Source: an uncultured Prevotella sp. (GTDB lineage Bacteria; Bacteroidota; Bacteroidia; Bacteroidales; Bacteroidaceae). Taken from it: 21,950 bases of DNA. The stretch lies in contig CAMQBR010000030.1 in the NCBI GenBank assembly GCA_946999045.1, forward strand, positions 1 to 21,950, read 5' to 3'. The translations under genes were made by a program, and so were the position numbers. The notes under the pieces are model-generated. The model was given only the letters and a program-made list of their open reading frames with translations. It was not told the DNA's origin and did no database searches. This document shows positions 7,843-16,878 of the stretch, in pieces (within the stretch, counting starts at the first letter, position 1; each line of letters opens with the position of its first letter).

Positions 7843-9114
7843 ATGCTATACTATCTATTTAGATTTTTAGAGCAATACGGCATTTCTGGAGCTCACATGT
7901 GGGGTTACATCTCATTTAGAGCCTTGCTCGCTTTGATTCTGTCGTTGGTTATTTCGGCATGGTTTGGTGAGAATTTTATTAATTTTTTGCGCAAAAAGCA
8001 AATTACCGAAACACAGCGCGATGCATCTATCGACCCCTTTGGTGTAAAGAAGATAGGTGTGCCGTCAATGGGTGGCGTCATTATTATAGCTGCCATACTG
8101 ATACCAGTATTGCTACTGGGCAGACTGAGAAATATTTATCTCATCCTCATGATTATTACAACCATGTGGTTAGGATTCTTGGGCGGCATGGACGATTTCA
8201 TCAAAATATTTCGCAGAAACAAAGAAGGACTAAAGGGAAAGTATAAAATTGTAGGACAAATAGGTATCGGATTGATTGTTGGCTTGGTGCTATGGTCTTC
8301 GCCCGATGTTAAGATTAACGAGAACTTGGCAATAAAACGGCAAGAAGGGCAGGAAATGGTAATAAAGCATCGTACAGATGCACGCAAGTCACTAAAGACC
8401 ACTATTCCTTTTGTAAAGGGGCATAACTTAGACTATTCTGCTTTGATGAGCTGGTGCGGAAAGTACAAGACAGCCACAGGTTGGATATTGTTTGTTATTA
8501 TGACTATTTTTGTTGTAACGGCGGTATCTAATGGAGCTAACCTTAACGATGGTATGGATGGTATGTGTGCAGGTAACTCTGCCATTATTGGTGTAGCTTT
8601 GGGTATATTGGCATACGTTAGTTCGCACATAGAGTTTGCATCGTACCTTAACATTATGTATATACCTGGTTCGCAAGAACTGGTAGTGTTTATGTGTGCC
8701 TTTGTTGGAGCATTGATTGGTTTCCTATGGTACAATGCCTATCCGGCACAAGTATTTATGGGCGATACGGGGTCGCTGACCATTGGTGGTATCATTGCCG
8801 TAGCAGCTATTATTATTCATAAAGAATTGTTGTTACCTATATTGTGTGGCATCTTCTTTATTGAGAGTTTGAGCGTTATCCTGCAAGTTTACTACTACAA
8901 ATGGGGTAAACGCAAAGGTATAAAGCAACGTATCTTTAAGCGTACGCCAATACATGATAACTTTAGAACGCAAAGCTCGCAATTGGATTCAGAATGTAAA
9001 TATTTGATAAAGAAGCCACTTTCAGCGGTACACGAATCGAAAATTACAATTAGGTTTTGGATTGTTACCATTATCTTGGCAGCCTTGACCATTATTACAC
9101 TTAAAATAAGATAA
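7843..9114 (+). CDS. mraY: Phospho-MurNAc-pentapeptide transferase MraY
   Basis: Polytopic membrane enzyme that moves phospho-MurNAc-pentapeptide from UDP to undecaprenyl phosphate, making lipid I. Motifs: PSMGG (74-78), the Mg-binding GGMDD (114-118), NGANLNDGMDG (230-240) and FMGDTGSL (305-312). Hydrophobic helices fill most of the protein, ending with one at about 403-418. At 423 residues it is about 60 longer than E. coli MraY; the extra length lies mainly in a hydrophilic loop around 154-200 and a tail around 375-402, which I believe is usual for Bacteroidetes. The triple-histidine motif seen in most MraY (PxHHH) reads PIHDN (369-373) here. It follows murE after 36 bases. Confidence 0.96.
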   Translation: MLYYLFRFLEQYGISGAHMWGYISFRALLALILSLVISAWFGENFINFLRKKQITETQRDASIDPFGVKKIGVPSMGGVIIIAAILIPVLLLGRLRNIYLILMIITTMWLGFLGGMDDFIKIFRRNKEGLKGKYKIVGQIGIGLIVGLVLWSSPDVKINENLAIKRQEGQEMVIKHRTDARKSLKTTIPFVKGHNLDYSALMSWCGKYKTATGWILFVIMTIFVVTAVSNGANLNDGMDGMCAGNSAIIGVALGILAYVSSHIEFASYLNIMYIPGSQELVVFMCAFVGALIGFLWYNAYPAQVFMGDTGSLTIGGIIAVAAIIIHKELLLPILCGIFFIESLSVILQVYYYKWGKRKGIKQRIFKRTPIHDNFRTQSSQLDSECKYLIKKPLSAVHESKITIRFWIVTIILAALTIITLKIR

Positions 9115-9232
9115 GTTTTACACCTTATATTATATAGGGACAGGTAAAGAATAAAAGGGAATATAAAAACGCAAATACAACAGATATATTGATACCACTG
9201 GAGTGATACCAATCTGTATGAAAGGAAAAAAG

Positions 9233-10564
9233 ATGAAACGAATTGTTATTCTGGGAGCAGCTGAGAGTGGAGTTGGTGCTGCAGTATTAGCAAAGAAAGA
9301 AGGTTTTGATGTATTTGTATCAGATATGTCAACTATCAAAGACAAATACAAGAAGATGCTTGACGACCGTCATATAGCATGGGAAGAGAAACACCATACC
9401 CCAGAACTCATACTTAATGCCGATGAGGTAATTAAGAGTCCGGGTATTCCGAAAGAGGCTCCTATAGTACAACAAATTATGGCAAAGGGTATCAACATTA
9501 TCAGTGAAATAGAATTTGCTGGTCGCTATACTCATTCTAAGATGATTTGCATTACAGGTAGTAATGGTAAAACAACTACAACTTCTCTAATATACCACAT
9601 CTTTAAAGCTGCTGGTTATGATGCTGGCTTGGCAGGTAACATTGGCAGAAGTTTGGCTTTGCAGGTAGCTGAAGAGCCACATGAATATTACATCATAGAG
9701 TTGAGCTCGTTTCAATTGGATAATATGTATAAGTTTAAGGCTGATATTGCTATCTTATTGAATATTACTCCTGACCATCTTGACAGATATGATAACTGTA
9801 TGCAGAACTATGTAAATGCCAAGATGCGTATTATACAGAATCAAACAGAAAAAGATAGCTTTATTTATTGGAACGATGACCCTATAATCAAACGCGAATT
9901 AAAGAAATATAATATAAAGGCTGTGCAGTGTCCATTCTCTGAATTGAAAGAGAAAGGTGCGATAGGTTATATTGAAGAAGGACAGTATACTATTGAGAAG
10001 CCTACTCCATTTAACATGGAGCAAGAAGAATTGTCGCTTACAGGTAAACACAATGTGTATAACTCTTTGGCAGCAGGTATTGCTACGGATATTGCTGGTA
10101 TCAAGAAAGAAATTATCAGAAAGAGTTTGAGCGACTTTCCTGGTGTAGAACACAGATTAGAAAAGGTGTGCAAAGTAGGTGGCGTTCAGTATGTTAACGA
10201 TTCAAAAGCTACTAATGTAGATGCTTGCTGGTATGCCTTGGAGAGTATGAAGACGCCCACCATTTTGATTTTAGGAGGTAAAGACAAAGGTAACGACTAC
10301 ACACCTATCAAAGATTTGGTGAAGAAAAAATGTATAGGACTTGTTTACTTGGGCAGAGACAATACCAAATTGCATGTTAATTTTGATGAATTAGGTATAC
10401 CTGTGCGTGATACTCATTCAATGGCAGATTGTGTAAAAGCTTGCTATGAGATGGCTCGACCTGGTGATACAGTGTTGTTGAGTCCTTGTTGTGCTAGTTT
10501 TGATTTATTTAAGAATATGGAAGATAGAGGCAATCAGTTTAAAACATTGGTAAGAAATCTGTAA
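9233..10564 (+). CDS. murD: UDP-MurNAc-L-alanine:D-glutamate ligase
   Basis: Cytoplasmic ligase for the second residue of the stem peptide. The ATG at 9233 is chosen because AAAGGAAAAAAG precedes it and because the product then opens with MKRIVILGAAESGVGAA, the usual MurD start. Upstream in-frame starts (GTG 9203, ATG 9218) would add 10 or 5 residues. From 9233 the protein has 443 residues. Motifs: KSPGIP (68-73), ATP loop GSNGKTT (109-115), ELSSFQL (156-162), NITPDHLDR (177-185), NAK with the carbamylated lysine (195-197), GKHNVYN (271-277), EHRLE (306-310), NDSKATN (322-328), GGKDKG (348-353) and SPCCASFD (417-424). Its TAA overlaps the first base of the ftsW ATG. Confidence 0.97.
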   Translation: MKRIVILGAAESGVGAAVLAKKEGFDVFVSDMSTIKDKYKKMLDDRHIAWEEKHHTPELILNADEVIKSPGIPKEAPIVQQIMAKGINIISEIEFAGRYTHSKMICITGSNGKTTTTSLIYHIFKAAGYDAGLAGNIGRSLALQVAEEPHEYYIIELSSFQLDNMYKFKADIAILLNITPDHLDRYDNCMQNYVNAKMRIIQNQTEKDSFIYWNDDPIIKRELKKYNIKAVQCPFSELKEKGAIGYIEEGQYTIEKPTPFNMEQEELSLTGKHNVYNSLAAGIATDIAGIKKEIIRKSLSDFPGVEHRLEKVCKVGGVQYVNDSKATNVDACWYALESMKTPTILILGGKDKGNDYTPIKDLVKKKCIGLVYLGRDNTKLHVNFDELGIPVRDTHSMADCVKACYEMARPGDTVLLSPCCASFDLFKNMEDRGNQFKTLVRNL

Positions 10565-11850
10565 TGAATAAGACGTTAGGAAATATATTCAAGGGAGATA
10601 AGGTGATATGGATGGTTTTCTTCTTTCTTTGTATTATCTCATTAACAGAGGTATATTCTGCTTCTGCAGGCTTAACCTATAAAGGGGGAAACTATTGGGT
10701 TCCAATACTCACGCATTCAAGCCATTTTTTAATGGGCCTGTTTGCTATGGTTGTAACGCTCAATATTCAATGTAAATATTTCAGAATAGCCACCCCTTTT
10801 TTACTTCTATTTTCCTTTTTGTCTCTTATATTGGTATTGAAGTTTGGCGAATCTGTCAATGGCTCCAATCGTTGGTTAAGCATTGTAGGAATAAGGTTTC
10901 AACCTTCAGAAATAGCAAAAGGTACACTTATATTGGCAACAGCTCAGATATTAAGTGCTATGCAAACTCCCATGGGAGCAGATAAACATGCCTTTAGGTA
11001 TGTTTTTCTAGTATGCATATTTATTATTCCTTTTATCTTCTTAGAGAATTTATCTACAGCCATGTTGCTAAGTGCTGTTATCTTTATGATGATGGTGATA
11101 GGTAGAGTACCCTCTCGAACCTTAGGCAGAGTATTAGGAGTGGTAGCACTACTTGTAGTTTTGGTTGTTGGTGCAATAATGCTCTTGGGTACCGATCAGG
11201 AAGAAATAAATACAGGTATGCATAAGACAGAGCAAATTGCAGATAAGGGAAAGAAAGAAAATCCAAGTACCATTGGTTCTATATTTCACCGACTTGACAC
11301 ATGGAAAGGTCGTATCAATCACTTTTTCAACGGAAAGGAAGTTCCTCCAGATGAATTTGATTTAGATAAAGATAGTCAGGTGGGACATAGCAATATTGCT
11401 ATTGCCTCATCAAACGTTATAGGTAAGGGGCCAGGTAACTCGGTAGAACGCGACTTCTTGTCGCAAGCTTTTTCAGATTTCATCTATGCTATTATCATTG
11501 AGGAGACAGGTGTTATTGGTGGAATCTTTGTTGCTATGTTATATATTATTCTGTTATTTAGAACTGCAAGGATAGCTAACAGGTGCGAAAACAGCTTCCC
11601 CGCCTTTCTCGCTATGGGCTTAGCCCTATTGCTGGCAACACAAGCAATGTTTAATATGTGTGTGGCAGTAGGACTAGCGCCTGTAACAGGACAGCCACTC
11701 CCGCTTATTAGCAAAGGTGGAACATCTACGATTATTAACTGTGTATACATTGGTGTGATATTGAGTGTTAGTAGAACGGCAAAGAAAAGACCAAACTTTG
11801 ATGTAGATAACAACTCAACACAAAAGTTGGCAATGACATCTGCTCAATAA
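10564..11850 (+). CDS. ftsW: SEDS peptidoglycan polymerase FtsW
   Basis: Integral membrane glycosyltransferase that polymerises lipid II at the septum with its partner class B PBP. The 428 residues contain many hydrophobic segments (about 13-31, 52-66, 77-94, 118-132, 145-160, 164-180, 190-208, 308-332, 346-369 and 386-402). SEDS landmarks: NGSNRWLSIVGIRFQPSEIAK (99-119), GKGPGNS (287-293), FSDFIYAIIIEETG (303-316) with the presumed catalytic aspartate D305, and GQPLPLISKGGTS (376-388). A long loop at about 209-300 faces the periplasm. The first base of its ATG is the last base of murD. Place in the dcw cluster next to a division PBP argues for FtsW rather than RodA. Confidence 0.95.
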   Translation: MNKTLGNIFKGDKVIWMVFFFLCIISLTEVYSASAGLTYKGGNYWVPILTHSSHFLMGLFAMVVTLNIQCKYFRIATPFLLLFSFLSLILVLKFGESVNGSNRWLSIVGIRFQPSEIAKGTLILATAQILSAMQTPMGADKHAFRYVFLVCIFIIPFIFLENLSTAMLLSAVIFMMMVIGRVPSRTLGRVLGVVALLVVLVVGAIMLLGTDQEEINTGMHKTEQIADKGKKENPSTIGSIFHRLDTWKGRINHFFNGKEVPPDEFDLDKDSQVGHSNIAIASSNVIGKGPGNSVERDFLSQAFSDFIYAIIIEETGVIGGIFVAMLYIILLFRTARIANRCENSFPAFLAMGLALLLATQAMFNMCVAVGLAPVTGQPLPLISKGGTSTIINCVYIGVILSVSRTAKKRPNFDVDNNSTQKLAMTSAQ

Positions 11851-11902
11851 CTTAACATAACATAAATATAAATGTAAATGGCAAAAAGACATAATTTTTG
11901 AT

Positions 11903-11910
11903 TACTTTTG
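11903..11910 (+). promoter_or_regulatory. Possible internal promoter before murG (-7 box)
   Basis: TACTTTTG fits TAnnTTTG exactly and stands 22 bases before the murG ATG in an 81-base gap. Initiation near 11917 would leave a 15-nt leader. The -33 region (around 11879-11882, ATGG) is a poor match, so the box could be chance in AT-rich sequence. Confidence 0.4.
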
Positions 11911-11931
11911 CTGTTAAAACATAAAATAAAG

Positions 11932-13047
11932 ATGAACAATGATTTAAGAATCATTATCAGTGGCGGAGGTACTGGCGGACATATCTTTCCTGCTATCTCA
12001 ATAGCCAATGCTATTAAGGCAAAACGCCCCAATGCAAAAATATTGTTTGTAGGAGCTTTAGGTCGCATGGAAATGGAGCGTGTGCCCAAGGCTGGTTATG
12101 ATATTAAAGGCTTACCTATTTGTGGATTTGATAGGAAACACTTGCTGAAGAATATTTCGGTATTGTTCAAAGTATGGAAGAGTCAACGCATGGCTAAAAA
12201 GATTATCAATAATTTTAAGCCAATGGTTGCTGTTGGCGTAGGAGGCTATGCCAGTGGTCCAACACTGAATGTTTGTGCTTCGTTGCATATTCCTTGCTTG
12301 ATACAAGAGCAAAACTCGTATGCTGGTGTAACAAACAAACTGTTAGCTAAGAAAGCCAAAGAAATTTGTGTGGCATACGATGGCATGGAACGTTTCTTCC
12401 CAGCCGATAAAATTATTATGACAGGTAACCCTGTACGACAGAATGTATTGTATACAGAATTATCAAAGAACGAGGCAAGAAAAAGCTTTGGACTGGTTGC
12501 AGATAAGAAAACTATCTTGTTGGTAGGTGGAAGTTTAGGCGCACGTACCATTAACGAAAGTGTTCTTAACCATTTAGATATGGTTAAGCAAAGTGGTGTA
12601 CAGTTTATATGGCAAACGGGTAAATATTATTACAACAATATCAAAGCATTACTCAAGAATAAAGAGGAGTTCCCAATGTTACATGTAACTGACTTTATCA
12701 GCGATATGGGTGCAGCATACAAGGCTGCCGACTTAGTAATTAGTCGAGCAGGGGCAAGCTCTATCAGTGAGTTTTGTTTAATTGGTAAACCAGTTATCTT
12801 AATCCCAAGTCCTAATGTAGCAGAAGATCATCAAACCCGAAATACTATGGCACTGGTTAACAAGAATGCGGCTATCTATGTAAAAGACGTAGAAGCAAAA
12901 GATGTATTACTGAAGCAGGCCATACAAGTAGTGCAAAATGATGAGAAGTTGGCATCGCTCAGCAAGAATATCTTAAAATTAGCATTGCCTAATTCGGCAG
13001 ACATCATTGCCGATGAAGTTATAAAAATAGCAATACAGCAGCAATAG
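11932..13047 (+). CDS. murG: UDP-GlcNAc:lipid I GlcNAc transferase MurG
   Basis: Membrane-associated GT-B glycosyltransferase on the cytoplasmic face that converts lipid I to lipid II. The start is placed at ATG 11932, giving 371 residues that open MNNDLRIIISGGGTGGH; a TTG at 11908 is in frame but lies inside a promoter-like box. Motifs: SGGGTGGHIFP (10-20, acceptor loop), GVGGYASGP (102-110), EQNSYAG (126-132), TGNPVR (164-169), GGSLGA (199-204), SRAGASSISE (271-280, donor binding with E280) and PSPNVAEDHQTRN (292-304). All family landmarks are present. It follows ftsW after 81 bases, the third largest gap within the operon. Confidence 0.97.
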   Translation: MNNDLRIIISGGGTGGHIFPAISIANAIKAKRPNAKILFVGALGRMEMERVPKAGYDIKGLPICGFDRKHLLKNISVLFKVWKSQRMAKKIINNFKPMVAVGVGGYASGPTLNVCASLHIPCLIQEQNSYAGVTNKLLAKKAKEICVAYDGMERFFPADKIIMTGNPVRQNVLYTELSKNEARKSFGLVADKKTILLVGGSLGARTINESVLNHLDMVKQSGVQFIWQTGKYYYNNIKALLKNKEEFPMLHVTDFISDMGAAYKAADLVISRAGASSISEFCLIGKPVILIPSPNVAEDHQTRNTMALVNKNAAIYVKDVEAKDVLLKQAIQVVQNDEKLASLSKNILKLALPNSADIIADEVIKIAIQQQ

Positions 13048-13070
13048 AAATTGAAGAAGGAAACATAGAA

Positions 13071-14444
13071 ATGGATATAAAAGATATCAAAGCGGTATAT
13101 TTCGTAGGAGCAGGTGGCATTGGTATGAGTGCCATTGCACGCTATTTTATTCGTAAAGGAATGGTGGTAGCTGGATATGATAAAACACCTTCAACTCTCA
13201 CACACCAACTTGAAAGCGAAGGAATGCTTATACATTATGAAGAGAATGTTGATGAAATTCCACATGCCTGTCGTAACAAGCAGGAGTGCTTAGTGATATA
13301 TACCCCTGCTATTTCAGAAACGCATCAGGAGTTAAAGTTCTTTAGAGAGAATGGCTTTGAGATACAAAAGCGTGCGCAAGTTTTGGGAACACTTACCAAA
13401 ACACATAAGGGCCTTTGCTTTGCTGGTACACATGGCAAAACTACTACCAGTACTATGTGTGCACACATTATGCATCAAAGTCACGTAGACTGTAATGCTT
13501 TCTTAGGTGGCATATCTAAGAACTATAATAGTAATTATATTCTTTCTGATACAAGCGACTATATTGTTATTGAAGCCGATGAGTTTGACCGTAGCTTTCA
13601 TTGGTTGCGCCCATGGATGAGCGTTATCACGTCTACAGATCCCGATCACTTGGATATTTACGGAACCAAGGAAGCTTATCTGGAAAGTTTTAAGCATTAC
13701 ACAACGCTTATACAGCTTGGTGGCGCATTAATTCTTCATGAAGGATTAGAGATGCACCAAGATGTTCAAAAGGGAGTAAGGGTTTACAGCTATAATCTTA
13801 ATTCTGGCGACTTTCATGCAGAGAATATCAAAATAGAAAATGGAGAGATTACCTTTGATTTCATTTCTCCTATAGAGAATGTTACCAATGTTGAATTAGG
13901 TCAGCCTATTCCTATCAATGTAGAGAATGCGGTGGCAGCTATGGCTATGGCACAACTCAATGGTTGCACAGCAGAAGAACTAAAATATGGCATGGCCACT
14001 TATAAAGGAGTAAACCGCCGATTTGATTTCAAAATAAAGAACGATAAACATGTATTGCTCTCCGATTATGCTCATCATCCAAAGGAAATTTATCAAAGTG
14101 TAAAGAGTATTCGTGAGCTTTATCACGACCGTAAGGTAACGGCTATTTTCCAACCACACCTCTATACACGCACACGAGACTTCTATAAAGATTTTGCTAA
14201 GTCATTGAGTTTGCTGGATGAGGTTATCTTGTGCGACATCTATCCTGCACGCGAGAAACCCATTGAGGGTGTTACCTCTAAACTTATCTACGATGAACTT
14301 ACTTGCAAAGAAAAAAGAATGATACATAAAGAAGATGTATTAGATTTGGTAAGAACTTGCGACTTTGATGTGCTGGTGGTATTGGGTGCAGGTGATCTTG
14401 ATAACTATGTATCACAAATGGCAAAGATTATAGAAAGTAAGTGA
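13071..14444 (+). CDS. murC: UDP-N-acetylmuramate:L-alanine ligase
   Basis: Cytoplasmic ATP-dependent ligase for the first residue of the stem peptide. The ATG follows AAGAAGGAAACATAGAA, a purine-rich site. The 457 residues show GAGGIGMS (13-20, UDP-binding), IYTPAIS (76-82), the ATP loop GTHGKTTT (119-126), EADEFDRSF (168-176), DPDHLDIYG (190-198), NVENAVAA (283-290), RRFDF (316-320), SDYAHHPKEI (331-340), FQPHLYTRT (360-368) and GAGD (439-442). All are typical of MurC, and the histidines in THGK and HLYTRT distinguish it from MurD and MurE. ddl, which follows murC in many bacteria, is absent; ftsQ starts inside the murC stop (GTGA overlap). Confidence 0.97.
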   Translation: MDIKDIKAVYFVGAGGIGMSAIARYFIRKGMVVAGYDKTPSTLTHQLESEGMLIHYEENVDEIPHACRNKQECLVIYTPAISETHQELKFFRENGFEIQKRAQVLGTLTKTHKGLCFAGTHGKTTTSTMCAHIMHQSHVDCNAFLGGISKNYNSNYILSDTSDYIVIEADEFDRSFHWLRPWMSVITSTDPDHLDIYGTKEAYLESFKHYTTLIQLGGALILHEGLEMHQDVQKGVRVYSYNLNSGDFHAENIKIENGEITFDFISPIENVTNVELGQPIPINVENAVAAMAMAQLNGCTAEELKYGMATYKGVNRRFDFKIKNDKHVLLSDYAHHPKEIYQSVKSIRELYHDRKVTAIFQPHLYTRTRDFYKDFAKSLSLLDEVILCDIYPAREKPIEGVTSKLIYDELTCKEKRMIHKEDVLDLVRTCDFDVLVVLGAGDLDNYVSQMAKIIESK

Positions 14445-15232
14445 AACGTTGGAAGAAAATATTGACAATAGTATTAGACATCATCTTAGCTGTATATTTG
14501 GTGTTTGCTTTCACTGCGTTTAATCAACCAGACGAAACAGCTATCTTATGTACTAAGGTATCTATTGATATTGCCGATGAAACAACTAATGGTTTTATTA
14601 CACCCGAAACGATAAAGGAACGATTGGAGCAAAATAGGCTCTATCCTATAGAAAAGCCATTAAAATGTATTGATACTCGCAAAATAGAGGAAACGCTAAA
14701 AGTGAGTCCGTTTGTCAAGAGCACCGAATGTTATAAGACACAAAACGGGAGTGTAAATCTTATTATTACGCAGCGTATGCCTGTTGTGCGTATCAAGTCG
14801 GTTAACAATGACGATTATTATATAGATGATCAAGATGCCATTATGCCAAACTCTAATTATACCAGCGACCTCATCATCGCTACTGGATATATTAATAAAT
14901 GGTTTGCTACACATTATGTGGCACCATTGAGCAAGGCTATCATGATGAATGATTTGTGGAAAAATCAAATAGAACAAATTAACGTCTTGCCAGATAGAAC
15001 TATAGAACTGGTGCCACGTGTAGGCGATCATATAATATATTTGGGTGGGTTGCCCGCTTCTAATGATAGGAAGAAGCGTTTACAACTCATAGAAGAATTT
15101 ACCAACCGAAAGCTTACTCGTCTTGAAAAGTTTTACAAGTACGGACTTTCACAGGTAGGTTGGAATAAATACTCTTATATTAGTTTGGAATTTGATAACC
15201 AAATTATCTGCAAAAAGCGACAAGCCAATTAG
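14441..15232 (+). CDS. ftsQ: Cell division protein FtsQ
   Basis: Bitopic membrane protein that joins FtsL and FtsB-like partners and connects cytoplasmic and periplasmic division proteins. It starts with GTG overlapping the murC TGA by four bases, and no nearby ATG would keep the membrane anchor. The 263 residues comprise a short basic N-terminus (KRWKK), one hydrophobic segment (about 7-26), a POTRA-like region (about 38-112, with IDTRKIEETLKVSPFVKS followed by LIITQRMPVVRI) and a beta domain ending in YISLEFDNQIICKK. FtsQ diverges widely in sequence; the order membrane anchor, POTRA-like domain, beta domain, and the position between murC and ftsA support the name. Confidence 0.9.
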   Translation: MKRWKKILTIVLDIILAVYLVFAFTAFNQPDETAILCTKVSIDIADETTNGFITPETIKERLEQNRLYPIEKPLKCIDTRKIEETLKVSPFVKSTECYKTQNGSVNLIITQRMPVVRIKSVNNDDYYIDDQDAIMPNSNYTSDLIIATGYINKWFATHYVAPLSKAIMMNDLWKNQIEQINVLPDRTIELVPRVGDHIIYLGGLPASNDRKKRLQLIEEFTNRKLTRLEKFYKYGLSQVGWNKYSYISLEFDNQIICKKRQAN

Positions 15233-15302
15233 TGACGTCTCATAATATGCAGAATATAAAGCATTGTAATTAACGAATTTGAATTGATTAAGATATAAAC
15301 GT

Positions 15303-16736
15303 ATGACAAAGGAATTTATCGTAGCAATAGAATTAGGTTCTTCTAAAATTACTGGTATTGCAGGCAAAAAAAATCCAGACGGCAGCATTTCTATCCTCGC
15401 AGTGGTAAAAGAGGATTCCACCTCGTGCATACGAAAAGGGGTAGTTTTTAATATTGATAAAACAGTGGTGTGCTTAACTAACATTATTAAGAAGTTAGAA
15501 GCAAACCTTAAGACTAATATCTTGCGTGTTTATGTGGGTGTTGGCGGTCAGAGTATACGAAGCATCAATAATGTCATTGTGAAGGAACTGCCTACGGAAA
15601 CGGTGGTTACACAAGAGATGATTGATAGCTTGATGGACTCTAACAGAAGCATGAGTTATGTAGACCAAGAGATACTAGATGCAGCTACACAAGAGTATAA
15701 GGTAGACTCCATCTATCAATTAGACCCTGTGGGTATTCCTTGTACACGACTGGAAGGAAACTTCCTTAATATTTTGTGGCGCAAATCGTTCTACAAAAAT
15801 CTTAATCAATGTCTCAACAAAGCAGGTGTAGAGATTGCCGAACTATATCTTGCTCCTTTGTCATTGGCGGATGCAGTATTAACAGAAAACGAAAAACGAG
15901 CTGGATGTGTTTTGGTAGATCTTGGTGCTGATACTACCACCGTATTGGTTTACTATAAAAACATTCTTCGGCATTTGGTTGTTATTCCGTTGGGAGGCGA
16001 AAATATAACAAAGGATATTACATCTTTGCTCATGGATGAAAAGCAGGCTGAGGCTATGAAACTAAAGTATGCTTCGGCTTACACTGAAAACGATAAGATT
16101 GACGATGCTAAGAAATATCCTATTGATGCCGAACGGTCTGTTGAAAGTCGTAAGTTTATAGAGATTGTAGAAGCTCGTTTGCAAGAAATTATAGAAAATG
16201 TGTTCTATCAAATTCCAAACGAATATACCGATAAATTGATCGGAGGTATTATCTTAACGGGTGGAGCATCTAATATGCGTAACATAGAAAAAGCATTTGC
16301 TTTGAAAGCACCAACAAGTAAAATTCGTGTAGCCAAGTTTGTTAATCTTAATATCAATTCAAAAATCTCAGAGATTACGGCTCACAATGCTACAATGAAT
16401 ACCATCCTCGGATTGTTGGCTAAGGGCGATATCAATTGTGCTGGAGAAGAATTTACTCCTGATGATCTCTTTAAGAGCAGCGAACCTAAGCACACCAGCA
16501 CACAAACCAAGGAGCCGCGAACTTTCAACGAAACGGCAGGTAAGGGTATTGTGCAGACAGAAGAAGAAAAAGAACGATTACGTAAACAAAAGGAGTATCA
16601 AGAAGTAGCTGAGCGTAAAGCTAAAGAGGAGGAACAACGTTCTTTGGAACAAAAGAAACGTGATAACTCTCCTGTACACAAGTTTTGGAAAAATCTTAAA
16701 AACTTTGCACGAAAGATAACTGAGGAGGAAGATTAA
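15303..16736 (+). CDS. ftsA: Cell division protein FtsA
   Basis: Actin-like ATPase that tethers FtsZ to the membrane and recruits later division proteins. The 477 residues contain the phosphate-1 motif ELGSSKITG (10-18), a 1C-type insertion between about 85 and 170, the phosphate-2 motif LVDLGADTTT (204-213) and the adenosine motif ILTGGASN (317-324). A strongly charged Glu/Lys/Arg region (about 414-455) links the core to a C-terminal amphipathic helix (about 456-472, SPVHKFWKNLKNFARK), the expected membrane-targeting sequence. It is about 55 residues longer than E. coli FtsA, mostly because of this linker. It is 70 bases after ftsQ and directly upstream of ftsZ, its binding partner. Confidence 0.96.
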   Translation: MTKEFIVAIELGSSKITGIAGKKNPDGSISILAVVKEDSTSCIRKGVVFNIDKTVVCLTNIIKKLEANLKTNILRVYVGVGGQSIRSINNVIVKELPTETVVTQEMIDSLMDSNRSMSYVDQEILDAATQEYKVDSIYQLDPVGIPCTRLEGNFLNILWRKSFYKNLNQCLNKAGVEIAELYLAPLSLADAVLTENEKRAGCVLVDLGADTTTVLVYYKNILRHLVVIPLGGENITKDITSLLMDEKQAEAMKLKYASAYTENDKIDDAKKYPIDAERSVESRKFIEIVEARLQEIIENVFYQIPNEYTDKLIGGIILTGGASNMRNIEKAFALKAPTSKIRVAKFVNLNINSKISEITAHNATMNTILGLLAKGDINCAGEEFTPDDLFKSSEPKHTSTQTKEPRTFNETAGKGIVQTEEEKERLRKQKEYQEVAERKAKEEEQRSLEQKKRDNSPVHKFWKNLKNFARKITEEED

Positions 16737-16878
16737 AAAAAACATTGAACTTTATGATTAAGTTTTACAGCTATTAAGAGAGTGAAGAAATTAAAGTAGT
16801 TAAGCGATTAGACTTATGGTTAGTAAATTCTTTAACTATAAACTTGTCAACTCGTAAACTAAAAAAAACTTATAAACT

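Noticed and set aside
9203..9232. Longer murD start at GTG 9203 or ATG 9218
   Set aside because: ATG 9233 has a better ribosome-binding site and gives the family's usual N-terminus; the extra residues are not typical.
11908..11931. TTG start for murG
   Set aside because: It would add eight residues before the conserved MNNDLRIIISGGGTGGH opening and overlaps a promoter-like box.
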